A DNA stretch of 64,000 nt from Cylindrospermopsis curvispora GIHE-G1 (GTDB lineage Bacteria; Cyanobacteriota; Cyanobacteriia; Cyanobacteriales; Nostocaceae): NCBI RefSeq assembly GCF_014489415.1, contig NZ_CP060822.1:1064311-1128310 (forward strand). The letters run 5' to 3'. Positions 55,137-64,000 of the stretch are shown in pieces. The translations under genes and the position numbers were made by a program. The stretch's first letter is position 1; each line of letters opens with the position of its first letter. A model generated the notes under the pieces. That model made no database searches. It had not been told where the DNA came from and saw nothing but the letters and a program-made list of their open reading frames with translations.

Positions 55137-57608
55137 CTAGGTCAAAATTGCCCCTTCCATTAAACGCTTATACCTGTACTGTAACTCATCCTTCATCAAT
55201 GGCCAACGCTCTAAACTAACATCCATGTCAATCACCCTTTCCGCTGCTTGTCGCGCTAACAGCAATACTTCCTCGTCTTCCACTAAACTAGCAAGAGTAA
55301 AATCTGCCACTCCAGATTGACGAGTTCCCATGACCTCTCCTGGACCGCGAAAGCGCATATCCATTTCAGAAATAAAAAACCCATCTTGTGACTGCTCTAA
55401 AACCTTCAATCGTTGTTGAGCATCCGGGTTTCTGGAACTACTCATTAAGAGACAATAGGACTGGGCCACACCTCTACCCACACGTCCCCGCAGTTGGTGT
55501 AACTGGGACAGTCCAAATCTCTCCGCATGTTCAATTAACATCACAGTAGCATTAGGTACGTCTACCCCTACTTCTACCACAGTAGTAGAAACCAAAATTT
55601 GGGTTTGGTTATCTCGGAACTTATTAATAGCTTCTTCTTTTTCTGTGGAAGTCATTTTTCCATGCAATAATCCCACTTGAAAAGTGGGGAAAACAGTTTC
55701 TTGTAATTTTTGATATTCATCTATAGCTGAACGTAAATCTAATTTTTCTGACTCTTCTACCAGGGGTAAAACTACATATACTTGTCTACCTTGGGCAATT
55801 TCTCTTCTAATTAAATCGTAAGCTTGTGGTCTTTGATGACCTGTGAGGAGAGAAGTTTTGATTTGTTGTCTTCCTGGTGGTAACTCATCAATTTGACTTA
55901 CATCCAAATCTCCATGTACTGTTAATGCTAAAGTTCTAGGAATGGGTGTAGCAGTCATGGTTAGGACGTGAGGTTGTTCCCCTTTTTGTTGTAATTTAGC
56001 CCTTTGTTCTACGCCAAATCGGTGCTGTTCATCAATCACGACTAGACCTAAACGGTGAAATTTCACCTTGTCTTGAATTAAAGCATGGGTTCCCACCAGA
56101 AGAGGTAATTCTCCCGTTTCTAATTGGGAGTGAATTTCTCTTCTTTTGCTAGTTTTAGTAGAGCCAGTTAGTAATTCTACTGGTAAGTGCAAAAGATTAA
56201 ACCAAGTTACTAATTTACGATAATGTTGTTCTGCTAATACTTCTGTAGGTGCCATTAAGGCTGCTTGATAACCTGATTGAATGGCTGTTAAAATGGCAAC
56301 TACAGCAACAACAGTTTTACCTGAACCTACATCGCCTTGTACCAAACGATTCATGGGTATGGGCTTTTGTAAGTCATTTAGGATATCATTAATCACTCTT
56401 TGTTGGGCGTTAGTAAATTTAAAAGGTAAAATTTCATGAAATTGATCCAATAATTTGCCACTAGGTGCAAGAATAGCACTAGCTTGGTTAGCTTTAGCTT
56501 GTTTTTGCCTTTGTAATAAACCTACTTGTAAGTAGAAAAATTCATCAAATACTAACCTTCTCCTGGCCATTTTCAAGGTGTCACTATCTTGGGGAAAATG
56601 AATGTTAGGAATTGCCTGTTTTAATTCAATTAAGTTGTATTTTTTACGTAGACCAGGTGGTAAAGGATCTTGCAAACTTTTGGCAGATGGCAAAACTGCC
56701 ATTACTGCTTGTCTGACTGCGTTAGCAACCACACCCTCTGTTAAACTATAAATTGGTACAACCCTACCAATGGTGAAAGAGTCTATAGCATCACCGGAAT
56801 TGGCTAACACTTCTATTTCTGGATTATCTAATGTTAGTCCATATCTACTAGGCTTGACTAAACCACAAGCTGCAACCAAAGTACCAGGCGTATAACGTCG
56901 CTTCAAACTTTCTTGCCAACCTTTGCTACTAAAGCGGGAACCAGCGTAAAATCTACTAACCTTTAATTGTCCAGTTTGGTCTTTTAATATCAGTTCTAAA
57001 ATTGACAATTTCTGATTTTTAGGACTGGTAAAACAATTACAACGTCTGACCTCCCCAATGATGGTTACGGTTTCACCTCCTTGTAATTCTCGAATATTTA
57101 CCTGACGTGCATAATCAATATAATCCCGTGGATAATAAAACAACAGATCTCTGACGGTTACCAATTCTAACCGGTACAGATTTTCGGCTCTTTTGATGCC
57201 AATTTCCGGTAAATCACGAAGTTTTTGATCGATTTTTGGAGCTGGTTTGTGGTTAACTTCATTCACAAGGGGAGTGGTTTTCACCAATTTGGCAGACGAT
57301 TCGATATCTTTTAATTGGCATTGTAATCGGTCTTGTAACTGACCCAGATAGGTTCCTAAGTCCTTGACTAATTTCTCTCGGATTTCTATGGCTAAATGGG
57401 GATATTGGATAAATTGAGAGGTTATATAGTCCCAATGTAATTTCTCTTCCCCTGGTAAACCCTCTGGAAACTGGCTAAAGGTTAAACTAATAAATTCACT
57501 AAAGCGGTATTGTTTACCCACCAAATCCCCAAAACCGGAATCGGCCTCTATTGATAATGCCTTATACAGTCTTCTCCAGTCAGGTGTTTGATTAGTCATA
57601 GTTATCAA
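55137..57608 (-). CDS. recG: ATP-dependent DNA helicase RecG
   Basis: Fork-reversal helicase, 823 aa. The cyanobacterial protein has about 110 extra N-terminal residues before the wedge/OB region (KRAENLYRLELVTVRDLLFY, about 163). Helicase motifs: Walker A VQGDVGSGKTVVAV, motif II DEQHRFG, MTATPIPRTL, and in the second domain VVEVGVDVPNATVMLIEHAERFGLSQLHQ (split by loops) and RGRVGRG. Intact. It follows the unknown 260-aa gene on the minus strand with a 26-bp gap, so they are probably one transcript. Confidence 0.97.
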   Translation of the reverse strand: MITMTNQTPDWRRLYKALSIEADSGFGDLVGKQYRFSEFISLTFSQFPEGLPGEEKLHWDYITSQFIQYPHLAIEIREKLVKDLGTYLGQLQDRLQCQLKDIESSAKLVKTTPLVNEVNHKPAPKIDQKLRDLPEIGIKRAENLYRLELVTVRDLLFYYPRDYIDYARQVNIRELQGGETVTIIGEVRRCNCFTSPKNQKLSILELILKDQTGQLKVSRFYAGSRFSSKGWQESLKRRYTPGTLVAACGLVKPSRYGLTLDNPEIEVLANSGDAIDSFTIGRVVPIYSLTEGVVANAVRQAVMAVLPSAKSLQDPLPPGLRKKYNLIELKQAIPNIHFPQDSDTLKMARRRLVFDEFFYLQVGLLQRQKQAKANQASAILAPSGKLLDQFHEILPFKFTNAQQRVINDILNDLQKPIPMNRLVQGDVGSGKTVVAVVAILTAIQSGYQAALMAPTEVLAEQHYRKLVTWFNLLHLPVELLTGSTKTSKRREIHSQLETGELPLLVGTHALIQDKVKFHRLGLVVIDEQHRFGVEQRAKLQQKGEQPHVLTMTATPIPRTLALTVHGDLDVSQIDELPPGRQQIKTSLLTGHQRPQAYDLIRREIAQGRQVYVVLPLVEESEKLDLRSAIDEYQKLQETVFPTFQVGLLHGKMTSTEKEEAINKFRDNQTQILVSTTVVEVGVDVPNATVMLIEHAERFGLSQLHQLRGRVGRGVAQSYCLLMSSSRNPDAQQRLKVLEQSQDGFFISEMDMRFRGPGEVMGTRQSGVADFTLASLVEDEEVLLLARQAAERVIDMDVSLERWPLMKDELQYRYKRLMEGAILT

Positions 57609-57634
57609 TTAGCTTAATTGATTCAATATCATCA

Positions 57635-58417
57635 TCAAATATCGTCAAACCAACTAGCACGCCAAGCGGATTCCGCTTGGGCTATTTTTAATTCTTGATT
57701 TTTTTTACTATACTCCTTAGCTAACTTGTTAATTTGCAGCAAAATAACACGAATTTGCTTACTCTTTTCTAAGAGTTTGTGATTGGCAAATTCAATATCT
57801 CCCAATCGCAAATTGATGGTGACTAACTGGGTTAAGGTGGAATCTTCCGATTCTTTTTCATTAGTAATTTCTATGACCAAGTTTAACAAATTTGGTGGTC
57901 CTGCTATTACTTCTGTGGTTGCTTCTGAAGCTGCTGCTGCTAAAATCGGTTCTGGTAATTTCTTGGGTAAAAGTCCTGCTTTTTGCAACAGAAGGTTAGC
58001 TTCCAAAGAAACTGTCTTTAGTGTGTTTTGTATTCCCTCCTCTACATTGCGATGCCATTGTACCACTTCTATGGGATTAGAAAAATCTAAGGATTTTGCC
58101 TGGGGAACCTGTGGATCTTCCGTATTTTCCGGTCTTTTTGTTTCTAAGTAAACTAGTAGTTGTTGGGCAGCTTTTCTTCCCAGTTGACGGGTGCTTTGTT
58201 GCAGTTGTTGGCGTTGATTAAGGGATAGATGTAAGAACTTCTCTGGATATCCCTGAGTACATAAATGGTAAACAGCTAAAATTAATTGTTTGTGTATGGA
58301 TTCTCCTAATTGAACTAGATAATCACCATAATTTTCTTGCAGTTGTGTTGCTACAGAACTGAAGTTTTGTTTTAAGTTGTCGATGTCTTCTTCTATTCGC
58401 TCTACTGGTCTTGTCAT
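57635..58417 (-). CDS. Conserved hypothetical protein upstream of recG
   Basis: A 260-aa, mostly helical, soluble protein. The N-terminal part has long amphipathic helices (IEEDIDNLKQNFSSVATQL); the middle is hydrophobic-helical (NTLKTVSLEANLLLQKAG, then KLPEPILAAAA). The C-terminus (LEKSKQIRVILLQINKLAKEY) is a coiled coil ending in WRASWFDDI. I do not recognise a family. Its position 26 bp before recG suggests co-expression with it. Confidence 0.75.
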   Translation of the reverse strand: MTRPVERIEEDIDNLKQNFSSVATQLQENYGDYLVQLGESIHKQLILAVYHLCTQGYPEKFLHLSLNQRQQLQQSTRQLGRKAAQQLLVYLETKRPENTEDPQVPQAKSLDFSNPIEVVQWHRNVEEGIQNTLKTVSLEANLLLQKAGLLPKKLPEPILAAAASEATTEVIAGPPNLLNLVIEITNEKESEDSTLTQLVTINLRLGDIEFANHKLLEKSKQIRVILLQINKLAKEYSKKNQELKIAQAESAWRASWFDDI

Positions 58418-58447
58418 ACATATAATAAATCACAATAAATCAGAGCT

Positions 58448-58471
58448 ACCTCCCAGATTAATCCGGGAGGT
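58448..58471. terminator. Hairpin in the tsf/260-aa gene gap
   Basis: ACCTCCC (58448-58454) and GGGAGGT (58465-58471) pair perfectly across 10 nt in the 148-bp gap. On the minus strand it follows tsf and could end its transcript, although no strong T-run follows. Confidence 0.4.
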
Positions 58472-58565
58472 TTAAGTTTATCCTAACACAATCTAGGGTT
58501 TATTTCGGCGCGATTAAACTGGTATGAATCAAGTTTTGATAATTGTTGCTCTACTCACAACCAAC

Positions 58566-59507
58566 TTACTTAGTGCCAATTTGAGCAGCTACCTCTTCGG
58601 CAAAGTTGCTTTCTTGCTTTTCAATACCTTCACCTAATATGTAGCGAACAAACTCATGTACTTTGATTTTTCCGGACACTTGGGATTCCACTTGTCTAAT
58701 TAGGTCTGCTACAGATATATTTTGGTCCCGGATATAAGGTTGATCTAACAGGGTCATTTCTCTAAGACGTTTGTCAATTCTTCCTTGAACAATCTTTTCT
58801 TTAATGTTGGCTGGCTTATTGCCCAGATCTTCCTTACCCATTTCAATCTCTTTTTCCTTTTGGACAACCTGGTCAGGAATTTTGTCCACACTTACATATT
58901 CCACATTGGGACAAGCTGCTACTTGCATTGCAGTGTTCTTAGCTAGGCTTTTCACCTCTTCGTTCGCCGCAGCGGTTCCTGTATCAACAATAATGGAAAC
59001 TAACACACCCACTCTACCACCAGTGTGAATATATCCATCTATTGCTCCGGGTGCATCCTCCAGGGAAAAGTTGACAAAGCGACGCACCTGAATATTTTCA
59101 CCGAGGGTAGCAATGGTTTCCTTGATATATTCATCTACGGTGACGCTGGCATTTTCAATATAGGGTTGGGCCAGTAAAGATGTTACATTGTTAGCATTTA
59201 TCGCTTGTTTAGCTAAGTTCTTAACTAATAACTTAAAAGCGTCGTTTCTGGCAACAAAATCTGTTTGACAGTTAACCTCTATTAGTACCCCCCTATTCCC
59301 ATCCGGTGTAGTATAGATGTCCACTAACCCTTCCGCAGTCACGCGATCGCTCTTCTTACCCGCTGAAGCAATACCTTTTTTTCTTAGCCAATCTATAGCT
59401 TCGTCTATATTGCCCTGAGTTTCACTTAGAGCCTTTTTACAGTCCATCATGCCTGCACCAGTTTTTTGGCGTAGCTCTTGCACGAGTTTTGCTGATATTT
59501 CTGCCAT
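58566..59507 (-). CDS. tsf: Translation elongation factor Ts
   Basis: Nucleotide exchange factor for EF-Tu, 313 aa. The N-terminal UBA-like domain and core start with [22 protein letters not shown] and have the TDFVARND motif that contacts EF-Tu. The two-half core is complete. The length matches other cyanobacterial tsf products, which are longer than E. coli in the C-terminal half. It lies downstream of rpsB in the usual rpsB-tsf order, with a strong hairpin in between. Confidence 0.97.
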   Translation of the reverse strand: MAEISAKLVQELRQKTGAGMMDCKKALSETQGNIDEAIDWLRKKGIASAGKKSDRVTAEGLVDIYTTPDGNRGVLIEVNCQTDFVARNDAFKLLVKNLAKQAINANNVTSLLAQPYIENASVTVDEYIKETIATLGENIQVRRFVNFSLEDAPGAIDGYIHTGGRVGVLVSIIVDTGTAAANEEVKSLAKNTAMQVAACPNVEYVSVDKIPDQVVQKEKEIEMGKEDLGNKPANIKEKIVQGRIDKRLREMTLLDQPYIRDQNISVADLIRQVESQVSGKIKVHEFVRYILGEGIEKQESNFAEEVAAQIGTK

Positions 59508-59590
59508 GTTCCCTCAATTTTGTTGCGATTAAATACTTACTTGGTTACGTTGTTAATTTTCACGACAAGAGTTACCAGGTTAACGAATTC

Positions 59591-59617
59591 TGGGATCAAG
59601 TGTTCCACCTGATCCCA
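59591..59617. promoter_or_regulatory. rpsB-tsf intercistronic hairpin
   Basis: TGGGATCA (59591-59598) and TGATCCCA (59610-59617) are perfect 8-bp complements around an 11-nt loop, between the rpsB stop and the tsf start. Without a T-run it is more likely an attenuator or RNA-stability structure than a full terminator. Confidence 0.5.
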
Positions 59618-59636
59618 AACTGTTCCTCAATTTTTA

Positions 59637-60428
59637 TTATTCTTCATCATCGTCATCTGAGAAAGAGTCCACAAACTCCGATTCGTCGTATTCGTAATCT
59701 TCCTCAGCACTTTCGTAGTCCTCATAATCAGATTCTACTTCCAATTGACCATGACGACCCTCATAAATGGCATCCGCTAATTTACCCACAATGAGCTTAA
59801 TAGAGCGGATAGCATCATCATTAGCTGGGATAGGAATATCTACCGTATCCGGATCACAATTGGTATCCAGCATAGAAACAATGGGAATACCCAGTTTTTG
59901 ACATTCCTGAACAGCATTATACTCCCGTCTTTGGTCAACAATTATCACCACATCGGGTACTTTTCGCATGTTCTTAATGCCACCTAAGTATTTTTGTAGC
60001 TTAGACATTTCTCGCCTCAGCATTGAAGCTTCTTTCTTAGGCAATAAATCCAAGGCACCATTTTCTTCTCGCCGTTCTAAATCCTTGAGACGGTCTGCTC
60101 TGGTTTTAATCGTTGCCCAGTTGGTAAGCATTCCACCCAACCAACGCTGGTTAATGTAGTGAGAACCACAACGGTTAGCTTCTTGGGCAATAATCCCTGC
60201 TGCTTGTCTCTTTGTGCCTACAAACAAGAACTTTTTCCCCTGTTCTGCTTGAGTACGCATATAATTATATGCATCATCCATTAACTGTGCTGTTTGCACC
60301 AAATCAATGATATGTACTCCATTGCGAGCAGTGTATATATAGGGAGACATTTTGGGGTTCCAACGTCTGGTTTGATGACCAAAGTGAACTCCCGACTCCA
60401 TCATTTGAGCCAAAGAAACTACGGGCAT
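59637..60428 (-). CDS. rpsB: Small ribosomal subunit protein S2
   Basis: Structural protein of the 30S subunit, 263 aa. The start [19 protein letters not shown] is the family signature, followed by [12 protein letters not shown] and FVGTKRQA. An AGGAG site lies 10 bp before ATG 60428. The C-terminal extension is very acidic (about 225-263, [16 protein letters not shown]), a known feature of cyanobacterial S2. It is first in the rpsB-tsf operon. Confidence 0.98.
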   Translation of the reverse strand: MPVVSLAQMMESGVHFGHQTRRWNPKMSPYIYTARNGVHIIDLVQTAQLMDDAYNYMRTQAEQGKKFLFVGTKRQAAGIIAQEANRCGSHYINQRWLGGMLTNWATIKTRADRLKDLERREENGALDLLPKKEASMLRREMSKLQKYLGGIKNMRKVPDVVIIVDQRREYNAVQECQKLGIPIVSMLDTNCDPDTVDIPIPANDDAIRSIKLIVGKLADAIYEGRHGQLEVESDYEDYESAEEDYEYDESEFVDSFSDDDDEE

Positions 60429-60651
60429 ATGTAATCACTCCTATTCGGGTTAAACCTCCATCTAGGCGTATTTCTAAAGCAGAAACACCCGAATCCCCAG
60501 ATGTGCGGAATTTAATCAACTAGACTAGGATAGCAGAATCTTCACCAATTGTGCCACTCCTGGTTGGGAATTCCAGCAACTTTAGTTTTTAATTTTTAAA
60601 AAATTTTCAAAAATAGGATACCTAGAAGAATTCTTCCCACTTCCCAAAAAC
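60429..60651. other. Divergent leader region of rpsB and SPP genes
   Basis: 223 bp between two divergent genes with no open frame. The rpsB 5' leader is long enough for autoregulation by S2, which is known in other bacteria, but no specific fold is recognised. Confidence 0.4.
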
Positions 60652-61527
60652 ATGACCCAAATTATGATAAAATCACGCACTAATACTGTTCTCCCATTAG
60701 GATCTAATAATGTGTGTGCAAAAAAATTCCTATTTGTCAGTGATCTAGACCATACCTTAGTGGGTAATGACTTGGCTATGCTAAAGCTTTTAGATGATTT
60801 ACAAAGCCATCGCAGTCAACATGGTACAAAAATTGTCTACTCCACAGGGCGATCGCTTCACTTATATGAAGAACTACAAAAATCCCAAAAAGAGAAAGGG
60901 AGGGAACTACTGGAACCGGACATTTTGGTTTGTGCAGTAGGTACGGAAATATACCAGTACGACCACAATAACCACCATAATGGTAAGGAAGAACTAGTGT
61001 TAGATTGGGAGTGGTCCAAACATCTATCTCGTGATTGGGATAGAGAATTAGTAGTAGCAACCGCAGTCAATTTTCCCAGTTTAAAGCCCCAACCAGAAAG
61101 CGAACAGAGACCATTTAAGGTCAGCTATTTTGTCCAAGAAGAAAAAGCTGTACAAATTGCTTTAGAGCTAGAAAATTTTCTAGTTCAAGAAGCCAAACTA
61201 GACATTCAAATTATCTGTAGTCATAGTGACCACCAAGAATATAATAGGAATTTAGACATTTTACCAAGTTCGGCAAACAAGGGTATGGCCATGACCTTTG
61301 TGAGAGAAAAATTAGGAATAGATGTAGAAAAAACAGTTGCTTGCGGGGATTCTGGCAATGATATTGCCCTATTTGCCAACAGGCAAGAAAAAGGCATTAT
61401 TGTGGCTAATGCTAAGCGAGAATTGCTAGATTGGCATAATAATAATCCCAGTGGCAATCGCTATTTGGCAAAAACTAGTTTTGCCGATGGTATCGCAGAA
61501 GGTTTACGTTATTTTAACTTGCTTTAA
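60652..61527 (+). CDS. Sucrose-phosphate phosphatase-like HAD hydrolase
   Basis: HAD-family phosphatase, 291 aa, expected to remove phosphate from sucrose 6-phosphate. Motif I is FVSDLDHTLVGND (Asp31 and Asp33), motif II lies in VYSTGRSLHLY, and motifs III/IV end in KGMAMTFVREK and ACGDSGNDIALF. The C2-cap region (120-220) is of sucrose-phosphatase type. About 25 residues precede the core; Met5 is an alternative start. Its sucrose-phosphate synthase partner is not adjacent. Confidence 0.88.
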   Translation: MTQIMIKSRTNTVLPLGSNNVCAKKFLFVSDLDHTLVGNDLAMLKLLDDLQSHRSQHGTKIVYSTGRSLHLYEELQKSQKEKGRELLEPDILVCAVGTEIYQYDHNNHHNGKEELVLDWEWSKHLSRDWDRELVVATAVNFPSLKPQPESEQRPFKVSYFVQEEKAVQIALELENFLVQEAKLDIQIICSHSDHQEYNRNLDILPSSANKGMAMTFVREKLGIDVEKTVACGDSGNDIALFANRQEKGIIVANAKRELLDWHNNNPSGNRYLAKTSFADGIAEGLRYFNLL

Positions 61528-61569
61528 TCACTTCAATTTTTACCTGTTCTACCCAAATCATAGTACTAT

Positions 61570-64000
61570 ATGACCAATCAAATATCCTCCACGAGAAACA
61601 AGCAAGCCCATCTTCTTGAGACCTACTTAAATTTACCTCCTGCTCATCAAAACATCCTGGAAATACTATCGATCATTTATGAAAAAATAAATAAGAGTTC
61701 AGTTTTATCATGTCTGGTTACTGCTGGTTTATCAGACGAGACAAATATTCCTTGGAATACTAAATCTCTCAATCGCCAGATTGACAACCTAGCACAGCAG
61801 GATCTATTAGTGCAGTTGCCAAAAAGCTTTTACCCAAAGTATTGGGAAAATTATACAGCAGTGCTGTCTTCTCCGGTTATCACTGGTTAGCCATAGAAGC
61901 AGCAAATTTGTTATCTCGGATTGACTCTAATAGTAATTACCAAACAAGAACACAAACTCTACAGAAATATACTAATATTGAAACCATAGTAGATATATTA
62001 AAACCTCAGCAAGAATGGGAGATTCGTCTGCAAGCTTTGGCCGGGATGCAAAAAGAATCCCACACTATCAACGAATCGGACACGCGAACGCGTTTGATCT
62101 GGCTCGTAAAATTCCATTCTGGCCAATGTTTCCTACAACCCAAGGAACAAAAAAGTAGTGTGAAGGGAGAATGGAGCAAGGGTCGTCAAATCTCCCTGAA
62201 ACGTTTGAGTACAAACTTATCAGCATTAAATTATATCACACCCCAAGATATAAAAGTCTGTAGTTGTATTGAAGTATTTAGTTACGAATATTCCTATAAT
62301 AAACTTGACTATGGGTTCAACGAAAGGGCAATTTTAGCTTTAATTGGACATCCCCTAGTATTTTGGGAGGATGCTCCTAATACTCGGGTAGAAATAGTCA
62401 AAGGAGAGATGGAATTTTTAGTAAAAAAAGACGACCAGGATCATTTAACCATAGAATTATCACCTAAAATAACAACAAACAATATTGTTTGCGTGAAAGA
62501 AACCCCCACCCGCATCAAAGTTATTGAAATTACACCCCAACATAGGCGCATCGGAGAGATTCTGGGTTACGAAAATAAGTTGACTGTCCCCATGATTGCT
62601 GAACAAAAAATTTTGGCAGCTATCAATGCTGTTTCTGGGATTGTCACTGTTCATTCTGATATCAGTGAAAATGTGGAAGGTGTGGAAGAATTGACCGCCC
62701 AAACCCTACCCTATATTCATCTATTACCCAACAATGCGGGTTTAAAGGTTAGCTTACTATCCCATCCCTTTGCTGAGGGTGGACCATACTTTCATCCAGG
62801 TGTTGGTGGGGAGAGGGTAATTGCTGAAATAGAAGGCAAACGTTTACAAACCAGACGCAATCTAGCCCAAGAAAGAGAATTATCTCAATCTGTTATTCGT
62901 GACTGTCCCACTCTGATGAGTGTTCATGAACAAGATGGTGAATGGCTAATAGAAGATCCAGATCAGTGTTTGGAGCTGTTACTGGAACTACAAGCATTAA
63001 AGGATAGAATAGTTGTAGAATGGCCCCAAGGGGAGAAAATGCGTGTTAGTTATCGAGCTGACTTGAAAGACTTCAATTTGTCAATTAAACGTCAAAAGGA
63101 TTGGTTTGCTGCAACTGGTGAATTGGAATTGAGTGAAAACCTAGTTTTAGGTATGGAGCAACTCTTACAGTTACTCGATAAAACCCCCAGTCGGTTTATC
63201 CCTATGGGTGATGGTGAGTTTTTGGCATTAAGTGAAGTCTTTCGTAAACAACTGGACGAGCTACGACTTTTTTCAGAAACCCATGGTAAGGGGCTAATGT
63301 TTCATCCCCTAGCAGCATCAAGTCTACAAGAATTTGTAGATAATGTGGGCAACCTGAAAGCAGATAAACATTGGAAAGACCATATCAGTCGTCTCAGGGA
63401 AGTCCAAAGTTTACAACCGGAACTACCATCTACTTTTCAAGCAGAACTGCGGGACTATCAAATGGAAGGTTTTTGTTGGTTGGCACGGTTAGCTCATTGG
63501 GGTGTGGGAGCTTGTTTGGCTGACCAAATGGGACTGGGAAAAACTGTACAAGCATTAGCTGTTATTACTAGAAATGCCCATACCGGACCAACTCTAATTA
63601 TTGCCCCAACTTCGGTGTGCATGAATTGGGTCGTGGAAGCAAATAAATTTGCTCCTACCCTCAATGTTATTCAGTTTGGTACCAACACTCGTGTGAGCGA
63701 TCGCACTTTATCTGACAAAGATTTAGATGGAGAGGAGACACCAGTTATTTCTAGTCGGCAAAAATTATTGGATCAGTTACAACCCTTAGATATGTTGGTA
63801 TGTAGTTATGGTTTACTGCAACAGGATGATGTGGCTCGAATGCTATCTCAGGTAGAATGGCAAACCATAGTTTTAGATGAAGCTCAAGCTATCAAAAACC
63901 TCAATACTAAACGTTCCCAAGCTGCAATGGGTCTGAAAGGTAATTTTAAGTTAATTACTACTGGAACGCCCATTGAGAACCATTTGGGTGAATTATGGAA
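61570..64000 (+). CDS. SNF2-family helicase, 5' part, apparent frameshift, runs off the window
   Basis: The N-terminus from ATG 61570 (MTNQISSTRNKQAHLLETYL) stays open to a stop at 61888-61890. From about 61785 a second frame (one base different) is open to the window end. It reads SGYHWLAIEAANLLSR at about 61875, then a long helicase-associated region and the SNF2 ATPase core: RDYQMEGFCWLARL, ADQMGLGKTVQALA (Walker A), VLDEAQAIKN (motif II) and TTGTPIENHLGELW. No start codon fits the second frame alone. Either a natural frameshift or deletion, or a base error, lies between 61785 and 61890. If real, the gene may be inactive. Confidence 0.8.

Overview
The window looks like chromosomal DNA of a filamentous (Nostocales-type) cyanobacterium with low GC. 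Evidence seen: frequent HIP1 octamers (GCGATCGC), a GH57 branching enzyme, a PacL-like P-type Ca2+-ATPase, a sucrose-phosphate phosphatase, an SLH-domain envelope protein, DUF3288 and DUF4336 proteins, and a fused PabA-PabB. The assignment to a Raphidiopsis/Cylindrospermopsis-like genome is an inference from gene content and base composition only.

Layout. 0.2-5.7 kb: SLH protein, alpha/beta hydrolase, uvrA. 5.8-21.1 kb: a complete type I-D CRISPR-Cas locus. Its adaptation/processing block (cas6-cas4-cas1-cas2, minus strand) is divergent from a WYL-domain regulator (plus strand). Then come cas3' (minus), a 45-repeat array, and csc1, csc2 and cas10d (minus). Cas10d, Csc2 and Csc1 should form the interference complex with crRNA; Cas3' supplies the helicase and Cas10d the HD nuclease; Cas6 cuts the precursor RNA; Cas1, Cas2 and Cas4 acquire spacers. 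Repeat polarity (reverse complement ending GATTGAAAC), an extended -10 in the leader and a pair of nested spacers all point to transcription of the array from the minus strand, with the leader at its right end.

21.1-23.8 kb: a decayed segment beside the CRISPR locus. It holds a chimeric deoxysugar-gene remnant, a possible DUF1349-like remnant, an intact methyltransferase, and a crippled IS200/IS605 element with broken tnpA and tnpB. The element appears to sit against the 5' stub of another gene. 23.8-49 kb: mixed housekeeping and metabolic genes: metallophosphoesterase, orphan sugar ABC permease, GH57 branching enzyme, murA, tRNA-Leu(CAG), a TrmH/SpoU methyltransferase, a lipoprotein nuclease, a Mla-type ABC/MCE pair, clpC, a PMT-like glycosyltransferase, pabAB, an aldo/keto reductase, phosphoglucomutase, and a propeller-transglutaminase protein. 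49-64 kb: Ca2+-ATPase, recF, a VOC protein, purH, recG, tsf and rpsB, sucrose-phosphate phosphatase, and the 5' part of a SNF2-type helicase with an apparent frameshift, running off the window.

The accessory interest lies in 5.7-23.8 kb. I found no wholly unknown system. The points most worth checking are the array's nested spacer pair, two spacers sharing one end, a candidate operator shared by cas10d and the WYL gene, and palindromic repeats bracketing the adaptation block.
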